Assembly: GCA_030770545.1 (NCBI GenBank)
Contig: CM061091.1
Coordinates: forward strand, 11,278,501 to 11,342,500
Origin: Macropodus opercularis
Lineage: Eukaryota > Chordata > Actinopteri > Anabantiformes > Osphronemidae
DNA length: 64,000 bases
Direction of reading: 5' to 3'
The first letter of the stretch is position 1. Each line of letters starts with the position of its first letter. The translations under genes were made by a program, and so were the position numbers. Positions 49,650 to 62,069 of this stretch are shown piece by piece. A model generated the notes under the pieces. It saw only the letters and a program-made list of their open reading frames with translations, did not search any database and was not told the DNA's origin.

Positions 49650-51400
49650 AGAGGGCGAGAGATTTGGGGGTGGGGGGGGGGTGTGTTCCACATTCCCAGT
49701 ATATCATCAGGTAATTAATATATTCATTAACTCACTCTGTGTTGAGCTGCGACCTGCCTCTGATCATTTCATTTCCCCTCCTTGGGTTCAATACTGCAGT
49801 GGCTCCATAATTAGTTTGATTTATATCCAGTCCCTGTAATGAAGGAGAGGGCTCGGTCCTTTCCTATTCACTTTGCAGAGCACCGCTGCTCTACTCTTCT
49901 AATGCCCAATAAATACATCAGGCCTTTCTCCATGGAAGGAACATGCCTCTGTGTATTGAGACAGCTCATGAACAAGAAACAGAGACATGGTTTATGAAAA
50001 ATTCACACCCGGATCTTTGAGGGATGGAGTGAGGGCTTGTGTGTAACACCGTGAGGAAACATGGCTTATTAAAGATTGAAACACACATACATGATTCTTT
50101 TCTGTCTCAAGACTGAATTTCTTGATACCGGTGCCCAAAGACCTCTGGGTTTGGGGAAAATGCAGAGCAGGAAGATGCTGAAGCAGAGTCGAAGGTATCA
50201 GAGGTCTATGGAGGATGATCTGTGCCGATAGATCAGCATGAACAATAACGACCCCGGGTGTTTAACAAAAGCCGGTTTTAAATGCTGGTAACAATCTCTG
50301 TCAGGGAGTTTGGGTAAATATAGATCTCAGGTCAGTATCGGCAGGTATAGGTGTATCGTTCCACTATGTATATATATAGTGATGATCCACCGTGTGACTT
50401 CAGAGACTTTACACTCAGCAGGGTTTCTCAGGAGTGCACATGAATGATTTCAGCATTAATAATGCTCCATTGATTATTGTTCTGCTGTTTAAAGGTGAAT
50501 GGCAAAGCTTTCTGAACAGCAGGGGAGGGAGAGGTCTGTGTGTCTCAGGGAAGGCCTGATTTACATTTTGGAAAGTGCACCTTATTCCTGGGGGGGTTGC
50601 CTATCGTTTTCAGTCAATACTGACTCTGAACTTTCTTTGTTGTGAAAGACTCACCGCTCCCTTACAGACAGGCTGCACATATGGCTGCTTAACATTTTAG
50701 TTTTTTTTACAGTGCGTATGTGGTTTAACTCTAAATATGCTGATGATGCTTTATTCAGACTAAGCTTTATAATCATGATACCGTTGTTCCAAACGTTTCT
50801 CTAAATTGCAGGAAAATATGTTTGATGGCCTCCGTTTGAGTTTCAAGTTTAGTTTTTTGTCTATAGGCTGACTCCACCTTTTTTGCTGATCCAATTATTC
50901 ATGGGCCTGACTGAACCGCAACAGCTGTGTGGTCTATTTCAGAGGCACGCTGCTCTTTCCAGAAACACGAGCACCAGCTCTTGCCAACAACTTGCCCTCC
51001 AGCTAGCTCTGCATTAAGGTTACCCCACACTCAAGATTCAGCAGTGGGATCGTCAGCGTGAAATACGCAACACAGCGCATCATTTAGAGGAAGGAACTTT
51101 TGCTTCTGGAGACATGGCCTTCAAATGAGCAATATCAACTTTCGTCATTTTAATAATGACCCTTACATCTGCATTTAGTGTAATAAAACATCTTCATCCA
51201 ACTTTCATAAATACACAATGAGAACGATTTGTAGCAGCTTTACAAGCCCTACAGGACTACACACACATTTAATCCATTATACTACGTTACTCTGAAGCTC
51301 TTTAGAACCCATATGTACAACCAAACAACCGCTAAAAGGGAATGACGGGAAATACCACGTGTTCACCTCCCAGATTTGAAAAGAGCCAAATCTAAGCGGG
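49650..51400. other. Gene-free stretch with G-run
   Basis: A G-rich run at about 49667-49681 (G5-T-G9/10) is a possible quadruplex site. A small dyad of CACTAT/ATAGTG lies near 50360. No gene. Confidence 0.45.
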
Positions 51401-51409
51401 TGGAAAAAT

Positions 51410-51600
51410 AAAGATAATCTTCAGTGCCACATTAAAAGCGACCAAATTAGCTAGCTAGCCAGACTGTCCATCTCTCACCATCCAGTATCTCACAGGCACA
51501 TTTAGAACGCATCGCATGCCGCTCGCTCCACCATTTCCCCTTACTCAATTATTCATGGTAATTATCATGGCGAGCTCAGTCTGCACCATAACAATATATT
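51410..51600. promoter_or_regulatory. Candidate conserved non-coding element
   Basis: Complex block with ACCAAATTAGCTAGCTAGCC, CTCAATTATTCATGG and GGTAATTATCATGGCG. The ATTATTCAT site resembles those at 6435. Inferred enhancer. Confidence 0.3.
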
Positions 51601-51609
51601 CTTAACAAG

Positions 51610-54600
51610 AAGCAAGTCAGTGAGCATCCTCTCAATGATCTTATTTCTTATGGGCTCTTGTTTTTCTTTTCCCACTTGACTGAAAACTAATCGTGGTGAT
51701 TCATTATGTGGCTACAAAGTCTTCTAACAGCACACGTATTTAAACCTGATTGGTTTAAATTTGTCTATAGAGAATATGTGCAGCCATAAACTTTAGTCTA
51801 TCTCATTGATTGATATTTTAGTTTCCAATCGAACATGTTTTCAAGGTGAAAACAAGGTGACCTTCAAAACGGATGAACTGAAAATACAAAACGAACACAA
51901 ATGAAAAGTGTGCCTCCGGTTTTGTAATGCTGTTATGGGAGAAAAGTCCTTCAAAAGTGCTCACCCTGCAAGTAGCATGTTCCACATATGTAAAATGACA
52001 CAGTGTCACACATGTAAACAGACAAACGTGACAAAAAACGAAACAGCTTTCTCTCTCCTGATTATGATCTTGGCTCTCTGTTATCTGTTCCTTCTTCCAT
52101 TTTGGTGGAAGGCCCTAGCTTGCCGTCTTCCAGCGCCGCAGGGCATGGAGCTAGCCGGCGGTGAGTTTCCATCAATTAGTGCACCCCCGCGGCCTCATGG
52201 CAGAACCCACCTTTGACTGCAGAGAGATATTGATTAGTTCAGCTCCACTGTCAGGTCTGGAGTGAGCAGGGCCGGGTGATCCAAGGCCTTCACCAGAGAC
52301 AAGATCATGTCGAGTTTCTGACACATGTAAGCACACGCGTATACACACAGGCACATGTGTTCGCGCACACAAACACACACACACACATGAGCACGAGACT
52401 GAGCACATTCACGTGTGGACACACATACAAACACAATGAAATGTGCATTCTCAGATGACTGCGAGGTGAGAGAGAAGGAAGATGAGAGGAGAAGTCCACA
52501 AGAGTGGCTTGTCAGGAGAGTGACGGCTGAGAACTGAAAGGTGCTTGTTAGTTGTTTTTTTTTTTCTCATCCTGGTGGAGTTCCTGTGAAAACAACTGGA
52601 GAACCTCTAGACTCACAGAACGATGGAATATCACAAGTATAAACTATATATATTCAAAAAGAGGACTTGAATGTACAGCTACCATGTTTCAGAAAAACAA
52701 CATTGCTCTTATTTTATGTGAGCTGAAAGTGTTGCTTGACAACACAGAAGTCTAGACAACAAGCAAGCATCACAGCAAATCAAGAAACAAAACATTTGTC
52801 TCCGACACAATAAAACAAACTGTGCCTAGATGAACAAATAGTGTTTTTATATTGTGTAGTTACTGTACAGTCACAGTAAAAGGAGCAGTGCATAAACCCA
52901 AATCATAAACTCATTCTCATTAGGTTAAAACCTATTGTTAGACAACTGGAGGTAAAATAGAATAAATCTTAGTTCAGCTGTCCTTTAGATTCAACAAAAA
53001 TGTATTCATTTCTGTGAAATAAAACTGGATATTCTCAGGAGTTCTTACAATGATGCAATCAGTGGTAACTCCACAGGTGCTCACCTCCAGAGACAAACAT
53101 TTTACCGGTTAGTGACTTTCCAATTGCAAGGTCACTTTCATTTTTTCTTGTTAGACACATTAACATCTAATGCAAAATTCACGGGTAAAACATGGCTCAG
53201 ATACCAAACAAGATGTTTCAACTGGAATAGAAAGAACAAAGCGAGAAAGTCTGAGGGATGTGAACATTGAAACTAACGCAAAGAAAATAGGTGAGGAAAT
53301 ATACCTCAGTCTATGCAAAGCTAAGCATAAGACTGTCCACAAGAAGAATCTGTGTCCCAAAAGATTAAAGATCACAATTTAAAAATCCACGCACAAAAGC
53401 ACTAGATCTGTTGATTAATTCATCAGCAGACTGAGAAAAAAAGTAAAAACCACTCTGATCGATTAGTTTAGTCAGTTGTCAAACAATCATACATTCAGGG
53501 CTCCAGGTTCATATGATCATGAAAATGTTTAAATCTTTCTTAGTAATAATGGATCAATTTACTGATTTGATGGTAATTAATATTACCTTTATTTCAATAT
53601 TTGCTGCATTAATTCAGAAAGAAGCTGTTTTGGTGACTTAATGAGATGCTTCTTATTCATAGAAAACAGTGTCAGTCACCAGATGATTTATAAAGAGCGA
53701 TGTGTAATGGGAGTAGGACGTGGGAAATCAGAAATTTCTGTGCAGCAGTAACAAAATGTGGTCTTTTCACTAAGTGGACACTGGAGACATGAGCGTTGAG
53801 CATAGAGAAACATAAAACCATCCCATCTCAAACACTTTTGAGCTGGTAAAGTTTACGGTAATTGTAAAGATGAACAGTAAACAAACAACTAAACACAAAC
53901 ATATGATCTAAGATCCTTTAACTGAATAACAGTTGACACTGTTAGTGACCAAATAACTAATGGAGCAAATTTTGCAGCCGAAGTGAGAGTTAATATAAAA
54001 TAAAATAAAATAAAACAAAAATCAGCTTTCTGAAAACTTTTTAAATTCTCCTCTGCTTTTACAAAAACTTCAGAGTATCCTCTCTTCAGCAACAAGGAAA
54101 AGAAAAACATAACCCTCCCCCTTTATCGAGCAGCTCTCGCCCCACCTCCCCTGTGCTAAATAATTTTTGCACAGCTCCTAAAGCTCGTCTGCCAGTAAGT
54201 TAGCTGCAATAAAAGCAAAGCTCAAGCTGCTGCTGAATCATTATAAGCAGCTTGCTAAGAACTGTCTCAGTCAATAAAGCATCCTATGACTAACAAAAAT
54301 TTTGATTGATCTGGAAAATGTTTCATTGTGGTAAAATTGGGCTTAAAATTCAATTTAAAGTAAAACAGAAAGTAATAGCTCAACTCAACAACTCCTAAAA
54401 CAGTTTAAGGTATGGCCAGGGCTTAAATTGTGTGCTGCGTCAGCAGATTTTGTCTCAGAAGTTAATCAGGGTGAAAACGAGAGAGGATGCGCGGCCTTCA
54501 TCTGTGCCCTTCCTGCTGTGCATGCTGCACCAGACTGCTCTGTTTGGAACAAACACTTCCTGTCTCCTCTCTGCTTTATCCAAGCAGAACAACGTCACTG

Positions 54601-54980
54601 ATGGAGAACTGAACCCCCCTGCAGTTCCTTGCTCTCTGTTGGTTAAATAAGCCATTTCACCTCCTTTTCATCCCCCTTTGCTTTACTCACACAGCCGTCA
54701 CCCTGTTATGCAGAGATGCTGAGCGCTGGAGTGTCATGCACAGATGATATGGGCGCTTATGTGAGGAGGGTTCTGCTTTATGCCATGCAAGTATTACACA
54801 ACAGATGTTGTTAACACTTGGTTTAGTCAGAACAGTTTCTGTCCAGTGTGCTTTAACCATTAATAATGACTTATTATGTAGCGTAATGTAGTCATCATGT
54901 TATGTATTAGAACTACAGTATTTCAAAAAATACAATTATCCCTTCTGGCAAAACAAACAAACAAACAAACTAACTAACTT
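51610..54980. other. Gene-free stretch
   Basis: It contains a CA-rich run at about 52366-52386, an AAAAT run at about 53995-54018, and an AAAC/TAAC run at about 54951-54978. A GC-richer block at about 52100-52290 is otherwise unexplained. No supported gene. Confidence 0.45.
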
Positions 54981-54982
54981 GG

Positions 54983-55016
54983 GTTTGATATATGAACATG
55001 TGTTCATATATCAAAC
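54983..55016. repeat. Perfect 34-bp inverted repeat
   Basis: The 16-bp arms GTTTGATATATGAACA and TGTTCATATATCAAAC are exact reverse complements separated by TG. They lie directly after an AAAC/TAAC microsatellite. No terminal duplication or larger element was seen. It can form a hairpin or cruciform. Confidence 0.9.
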
Positions 55017-55249
55017 GAACATTTATTTGTCACAGAGCGTCTTTTACGCAGTCATCTAAGAATAAACAAAAAAAGAGGGACATATAAAAAGCTTTTTGGC
55101 TTTCAAACAAGCCAGAGAAAATATATGTAACTAACACGGCCACTACTCAAACCTGAAAACCTATTTTATATAAAAAATATACACATACTTACTCACGTCT
55201 TTGTCATTTTGGTACGTTTTCATATCACACCCCTTCCCTGTCAGACAGT

Positions 55250-55460
55250 GACATTATCACGTATGCAAGTCAACGCTGGGGATCATCTGGGCTGCTCGCC
55301 TGTGATTTGCAATGACTGGTGTCATTTCTCTGCCTAAAGTGTATATCCCCGCTCAGATTGATTTTGTCGCCTCATTGCTTCCGAAGCCAGAAGGGCGAAG
55401 GAATGGTCATAATTGAGAGAATTAGCAAAACCTTAAATATATGGCAGGTGATATATCATT
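55250..55460. promoter_or_regulatory. Candidate conserved non-coding element
   Basis: Complex, repeat-free sequence with GTGATTTGCAATGACTGG, CAGATTGATTTTGTCGCC and GAGAATTAGC. Inferred from contrast with the AT-rich flanks. Confidence 0.25.
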
Positions 55461-56139
55461 ACCCATAGACTTGACCCTGCCTGACCTCTCCCTACTCCCA
55501 TGTGGCCTCCTGCTCAAGCTGGCATGCAGTAGACGGAGGGGCCTGCTGCCTCTCAAACAGCTAAATCAACAGCGTCTCGCCTCAGCTCATGTTGGAGCGT
55601 TTTGCTTGAATGGTTTCATGAAAAACTAATCATCTGTTCATCATGTAGATCAAACATACAGGGTGCAGTGATTAGGAAAAGCAATCTGATCATCTTGAAA
55701 AGTCAGTAGTCCACGTATAATAATTTTCAGATTAGAAACGGCCCCGTCCCTCCTCCTTCCTCTAATCCCCAGCCCTCCTGTCGGCTCTTATACCCTCCTC
55801 AAAGTTCAAGTGCAGAAGCAAAATTGTTATCTTGTTTGTAATTGCTGCTCAGTTGGCTTCTGCGTCGCCGCAGTCTATTTCTGTTTCCTCAACATTTGTC
55901 AAAGAACCATAAGCCAACCTTATCAAACCTCATTTCTATTCTATATTCAAAACTCAAAAGAATCAATCATTGTTACGAGGCTTCACGATATTGTTTCACA
56001 CTCAAACGACATGAAAATTAACTGGTGCATTTAAAAAGCCAACATAAATTATACAGAACAAAGCAAACGCTGTTGTTCAAGGGTGATTATTTAAATTTCC
56101 AATACTTATATGCTGTGTTTAATCTTGTAAAGGCTTCAC

Positions 56140-56300
56140 AAGAAGAATGCATCCAGTAATTAGAGCAGACCCCTGTCGACAGGCAGGCCACTCAGTTATC
56201 TATTTCCCCGTTTGATGCAAACATGTGAAGTAAATCAGAGGTCAAAGCAATCTCCCTGCGCCAGCAAAAATAATTAGGATTAGTAAGTTTTATAAAGTAA
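56140..56300. promoter_or_regulatory. Strong candidate conserved non-coding element
   Basis: CCAGTAATTAGAGCAG, TTTGATGCAAACATG, CAGAGGTCAAAGC (nuclear-receptor-like half site) and AAATAATTAGGATTAG lie within 150 bp of complex sequence. Inferred enhancer with mixed homeodomain, POU and nuclear-receptor inputs. Confidence 0.36.
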
Positions 56301-56309
56301 CTCGAGAAA

Positions 56310-57340
56310 AGCGAAGTTGTTCCAAGGAAACCATTTAAAGTTGGCCAGTGTCAGGATTCCCTGGAGATCAGAGGAGAAAAAGATGATTTATTTTGTACAG
56401 AGTCTCTCTCAAGCATAAAACAATTACCTGCAGATGTCCCTGTGTTACTTAAGCAAATAAAGTTTAAATAAATAGTGGCTATAGAATGTTTAATACACCC
56501 ACTGAATGTAATAACATTTTGTCGATTCTACAAAGTGGACTGGAATGAAATTAGAGGTCCCCATAGTCTGTAATGAAATGTGGTGCCTCCTGACTCTAAT
56601 GCATTTTGTCATCATGAGGACATATTAATGCTCTTCTCCAACTTTTTCATGATGGATGCAACTCTCAGGAAATAAAGACAAGCCAAAACAATAACGTCGG
56701 CGACTCTGGCTGAAACCTGCCGTGCAGGATTTTAAAGGCATGAAATATGAACACCTAAAATTGAATTTGTAAGGTTTCATTTAGAGTTTCACAGTCCAGA
56801 AAATGTGTAAGAGATTTTTTTTCAAAATCTAAAGCGAAAAAATGGATCGGTTAAAAGATCTTTTTTTATTTGAGTTGTCCAACTCAGGACATAAAGTAAA
56901 TTCATTATTTCTTATTCCTTCCAGACAATTGTAATGCGCTAATGCTGGTTTAATGTAACATTTTCTAACTTGTCACGGTCCTAATTTAGGAGACAGCTGT
57001 ATGACCCTTATTGTCCATGGACTCAGCTGATGAAGGCTCACCTCTCACCAGAAATGGTGTTGATGGACCGCTGGACTTCCCACTGGGACCGGCAAAGATG
57101 AAATACAGTGGAGGCCACAACTACAAATCCCCAAGGCTGCGGTATCACTCACACTTTTATAGCATTACCACTCATTACAAAACCCCACCCCAGGGCAAAA
57201 GTAGCATACACACTGTAAACTTTATCTGTGGCTTTAATGTCTTATATAATAGTTTGCATTAAATTGCCTATTGGCGGTAACTCGCTTGTATATTGTTGAT
57301 GCTAAACATCATTAATAAAACTTTATTTTGCTATCATCCT
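56310..57340. other. Gene-free stretch
   Basis: AT-rich. The open frame at 57011-57262 lacks family features and splice context and is not called. Confidence 0.45.
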
Positions 57341-57349
57341 CTAAAGAAA

Positions 57350-57475
57350 AATTAGGAGGGGAAAGGGAGGTCATGGATGGGTGACAGGGGGACGTTGGTT
57401 AATCTGTGAATAATGTCAAGGGTGGGGGTGGATTGATGTGTGAGGGAGGGGTATTTTGGTGCAGGGGTGCATAGA
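57350..57475 (+). other. G-rich strand-biased tract
   Basis: Repeated G3-G5 runs on the plus strand (for example GGAGGGGAAAGGGAGG, GGTGGGGGTGG and GAGGGAGGGG) occur over 125 bp. It is a G-quadruplex candidate. Confidence 0.5.
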
Positions 57476-58139
57476 TTGTGTCGTCTGGCAGCTCATCTAT
57501 ATTTAATGCTGCCACTCAGACAAATGAAACAGGAGCCACCCGAAACAAGGGGGGACCCTCTGACACTTCAAAAGGAAGTCCTATGGGTAGTTTCTCCTTG
57601 AAGCTAGGCCTCTACCAACACCGACCCACATACATAACCCACCAACCCATGCGGGGAAGCTACTGGGGCCTCATTAACCCTTAAACAGGCTTGCGAGGGG
57701 TGCGACACATGAGAGACTAATTACCCCACCGACACACTGGAAGAAACGCTCCTGCTCCAACACATAAACACACCACACACAGCGCCGGTGGTGGCGATGA
57801 TGCAGTGATGGAGGTGCTGGATGCTCCAGAGTCTACAGACTAATTGAAAACCCATATACCGTGTTTTAGCCCCCTTTTTTTTTTAATTACGAGTAGCAGT
57901 TTGCAAGCCTTGTTCCTCTCTCTCCCCTTCGCGCCCCATCGTTGCTGTCATACAATAGCAGTATTTCTCGATTAGCGAAATCTGACAGTGATAATGAGGA
58001 GAAAGGAAAGATGAAAGGGGAGGAAAGAGAAGGGACACCAAACGGGGGGAAAAAGAGGCAGATATCAAAGAAGGGTCTAATTGAGGTAACACAGCCAAAT
58101 CCACAGCACCATTTGCATAAAACAGTGCAGCTTCATTTG

Positions 58140-58340
58140 GCCATCTCTTACAGCGCTAATGTCTTAACAAATTAATTTTGCTAATTAGGCATGCCCAGTG
58201 GAGCTCACCAGCAGATTAAGCAGATTAAACAAACAGATGCTGATTACCCTTGGGCGGCCCGAGAGGTGCATTTCTGCAGCTATGTTCGCCACGCTTTGCC
58301 TGGTGACTTCTGCGGTGCCATGTTCAATATTACTGTGACA
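58140..58340. promoter_or_regulatory. Candidate conserved non-coding element
   Basis: AAATTAATTTTGCTAATTAG, then a direct repeat of CAGATTAAG/CAGATTAAA (58212-58230), then GATGCTGATTACCC. It is complex, with CpGs and no repeats. Inferred enhancer. Confidence 0.35.
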
Positions 58341-58525
58341 CGTGTGATAGAGCAGCTCTTTTCAAGGTATGGGGCATATGCTGTAACGTGCCGCATGAAC
58401 TGTCAGGTAGAGCACACCTGTTGAAATGTGTCACCACTTGACACATTTATAGACGCTGTGGATAAAATCTGTCTCAAACCCTGAATAGAGATGTAAGGTT
58501 GAGGACTCTTTTATACACATTTTTT

Positions 58526-58552
58526 CATACCAAAGGGAACAGCTTTGGTATG
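58526..58552. other. Perfect 10-bp stem-loop
   Basis: CATACCAAAG (58526-58535) and CTTTGGTATG (58543-58552) pair exactly across GGAACAG. One wobble and one further pair extend it to about 12 bp. Too short for a typical microRNA precursor. Confidence 0.5.
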
Positions 58553-59324
58553 GACAAGATGTGAGAGGCAGAGCAAAGGGCATTTTGAAAGCAGCAGTAG
58601 ACTTTGGATATGATTTCATATTAATCTGGCAGCACTGGCAGAAATCGAGGTTTGGTGACAATCAGGTTTTTCCCAGAAGATGGTATTAAAAAAGATTCTT
58701 TTAAAGTTGTTCTTAGAAACAAGAAAAAAAAATAATGTTGAGAGATGCTAAAACACAAGGAACTATGGGAATTTACTTTACTAAATGGAAATGTACCTTC
58801 AGTTGTAAGATGCGGAATGACATTTTTAAAATTCTGTAAGTCATTAATAATTGTAGATGTCAATACGACTTATTGTAGATGGAAGAAGTAAAACATTGGC
58901 AGTGTACAGCATGAATCTGACATCATTTCTGTGATATCAGTATCGCTGTGATAACACATCCAGTAGGAGATCGCTGGGTGCGTTTGCTCTTTTGCAACCA
59001 GCATAATTCTGAGCCACAAGAAAAGAAGCAGAACTCAAAAAACAATGAACAAAAAAAAAAAAAAAAGAAATTCTGCAGAGCTGCAGCAAAACATGTTTAA
59101 GCCTTCTGGGACGCTTTGTTACCATTGCTCCCATCAAGCCATCAGCCTATTCTCCAAGTTTTAATCCTTGCCCTCGCCACTGTTTCCAGCCCCAGTGTCC
59201 CTCCACCAGTCCCCTGGTGGTGTGTTGTGTGACAGCTGCTGCCCTCTTTGGCGGTGAAGAAATGAATAGATTATGAGCAGTAATTAGGTATACAGCAGAA
59301 TCAATGTGCTCTGGGGCAAGGCCT

Positions 59325-59420
59325 GGGGGCGGGGTAGGAGGCAGGGGGTATAGGGTGCAGGGGTAGAGCTGGTGTGTGTGAGAGGGAGAGACAGGAGCAG
59401 CGGGGAGGGGAAGGGGGCAG
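59325..59420 (+). other. G-quadruplex-prone tract
   Basis: Runs G5, G4, G5, G3 and G4 lie within about 50 bp (59325-59373), followed by GGGGAGGGGAAGGGGGCAG to about 59420. It is strongly strand-biased, with short loops. It follows a GCAGTAATTAGG site near 59277. Confidence 0.55.
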
Positions 59421-59429
59421 AAGCCGTGG

Positions 59430-60736
59430 TGGTGGTGGGAGGAGGTTAAAGACCAAAAGATAGACCAAACCTTGGCGTGTGGGTGACTTGGTATTAAAGG
59501 TTAGTGGAGTGTTATTAAAGGACAAGACAAACGTGTATGGAAAGATGTGTTAAAACAACAAATGAAGAGGAGCCTGATGATGGAGATGTTGAATTATGAG
59601 AAGGCTGGGGAGAGCAAGACAGAGAGAGAGAGACGGGTGGTGGAGCAGGATGGTGTTACACCCATCCCCACCCTAGATATGCCCTCCAGTAATGCATCTT
59701 TCCTTTTTTTAGTGGCAGAGTGCTGGATGACCTGCCTGTGATCTCCTACATAATTAACACATGCTTGTTAGTCAGGGTTCGTTGAAGGCTGTGCAACCAC
59801 CCAACACACGCACACACACATATACACACACACCCCCACACACACACACAGAGGAATGAATTTCTGCTTCTCACGCTGGTACTTAGAGGAATGAGGCAGG
59901 CAATCTGAGTTATATAACACTAAGCACAAGAAGCAGAGCTAAAATAAAAATCACAGTGTCTGACTTTGAGCACATAACTATATGTCTTAATTTCCACAAC
60001 CTCTTTCATTTGGTCAGAGTTCAAATAACACTTTTCAGTGTCAACACTGTGGGTAAATCTGATCAAATTTGCTCTGAAAATGACTCCAGACCATTTTAAT
60101 AGGGTCATGAATATGAAGTGCTGAATGGGCATGTGTCCTATTTGTCCAATCTCGCCCAGCCTCATTTGGACATAATGAAAACATGGCCCTACTTCTGATT
60201 GATCTCTCAATTTTCCAGGCCCCTCAACCTCTCAGTGAAAAGACAAATAGTCTCTCCGTAACCTGTCGGCTCAACAGATAAAAGCATAATCTGCCAATTC
60301 ATTCTCCGCAGGGAAATACAAAGTTTTGATGAAGCGATTGCGATTGTCAAGCGCTACAGGCTCTTCTCGACCCCGCCTTACAGCACTGTGCACCTTCTTC
60401 CTAAAAAAGCCTGGATAAAATGGAAGGTGTTGTCAAGGGCCAGAAAGATAATCACAAGGAGACATGTGTGAACATCCAAGTGATGCTACAGCCACAAGTG
60501 CATCGGAACCGTATGGTTGTGCACACTGGTTAGGCAGAGGTGTGTAGTGAGTGTGTGCCCCTGGTATGTGTGTGTGTTTGCTCTCACAGCATCTCAGTGA
60601 CATCAAAGCGCTGTGCAAACTGAGCCCCTGGCAGCTCTTTAGAATCCCATCTCCCCTCTCTGTTTAAAGCGAGCAAGAGAGAAAAGACCCAAACTAATAA
60701 AAGCGGTGTTATTCAAAAGAGGAATGTGACATGCCA

Positions 60737-60767
<31 letters not shown>

Positions 60768-61490
60768 AGTGCATGTCTGAAAGAGAGAGAGAGAAGGAAG
60801 AAATATATAGAAGAAAGATGGGAAAATAGGTAATGAAGAAAGAAAGGTTATAGAAGAAGGAATAGAAAGAGGAAAGAAAGAGGGCGTAGGGAGGTAAGTC
60901 AGTGTTTCCCCAAAGCCTAGCTCTTTTCACACAGCTCTTTATCTCGCATTTCTTCTTGTGATGCTGACACAAAACGTGAAGCGATTGTTTGTATAATCAA
61001 ACAAAGCACAGGGCAGAAATCTCCCACTTTGTCTGCTTTGTTCTGTGCCAAAGGTTTTACTGTGTTGTCAGCGAAACGAGGAGAAGGAAGAAAAACAGTG
61101 GCTGTTGTCATAAATAATTTGGGCTTGGGCCAGTTTAACACTAACCTGCATGATAAAATAGCCACTCTGTTTATTTCTTTTTTGTTCTTTTCTGGATTGA
61201 AACTTTGAAGTCGGCGCGGTAGCTGTTACGGTCAGTTAGAATTCATTGTTTGCTTCCTTCTCTTCTTTTAATGGCCGACAATCATTTGCCTAACCTGGCA
61301 GGTGTTTCCTGAGAAATGAGGTGGGCGTGTTTAATTTGCGGCTCCCTGACTCGAGGAGGCAGTGAGTGAAAAATGGAAACTGTGAGGCAGAGGACAGAGT
61401 GCGAATGGGAGAAAAGCCCAGTTCAGTTGACGCTGTAAAATAAAATACTTTGTAAAAGGGAAATAAATGCTGCAGTGAGTGGAAGATTCA
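59430..61490. other. Gene-free stretch
   Basis: CA runs lie at about 59807-59850, a (GT)14 array at 60740-60767, and purine-rich sequence at about 60780-60895. No supported gene. Confidence 0.5.
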
Positions 61491-61499
61491 TGCGCTCAA

Positions 61500-61780
61500 A
61501 TAAAGTGGGGCTTTTGAATTTTTAATTGCAGCGGCCCCTAATTATGGCCATCAGACAGTACTTCTAAACACACTCACTGCTCCCAAAGAGCACCCATTGC
61601 TCTCTTCTCCCAGCCGCTCCAGTTTGGCTGCGGACGAGGCCTCAGTCCGGGTGTATTTTTCCATGCCATTAATATTTGATGAAAATGGGCCAGGCTGCAT
61701 CAGCTGCTCATCGCCACTAAGAACATGGCCTCCATTATAAGCTCTGTGCTTCCTCTCAGCCATGTACATTAGCGAGATGA
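61500..61780. promoter_or_regulatory. Candidate conserved non-coding element
   Basis: Complex block with TTTTTAATTGCAGCGGCC, CCCTAATTATGGCCATCAG, GCCATTAATATTTGATG and ACATTAGCGAG. Inferred enhancer. Confidence 0.33.
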
Positions 61781-61899
61781 CAGAACGCAACAGAACGCGC
61801 GGATGGAACGGAGGGAGGGGCGGCGCAGACGCAAGTAAAGTATCGGCCGTGCGTGTGAATGTGCGCGCACGTGAGTCAGTGCAGGCTCCTCAACAATTC

Positions 61900-62060
61900 C
61901 TGTCGATTGACGCTATTAGATGTTGAGAAACAGTTGGGTGTGAGCTATAATTGAGCTGACACTAATAATGAAAGCAGATACTGTCTGGAGGCCCTTGGCA
62001 ATATGCTAAAGATATTGATGCCCCTAATAATTCAGGGGCTCGACAGAGTGGAGGAGAAAA
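61900..62060. promoter_or_regulatory. Candidate conserved non-coding element
   Basis: It contains TGTCGATTGACGC, GCTATAATTGAGC, CACTAATAATGAAAGC and the hairpin GCCCCT/AGGGGC around AATAATTC (about 62021-62040). Complex and repeat-free. Inferred. Confidence 0.33.
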
Positions 62061-62069
62061 TCTTTTTTT

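Noticed and set aside
57011..57262. 83-codon ORF beginning MSMDSADEGSP
   Set aside because: Looks protein-like at its start but has no recognised family, no donor site or promoter context and degenerates quickly; RNA data would be needed.
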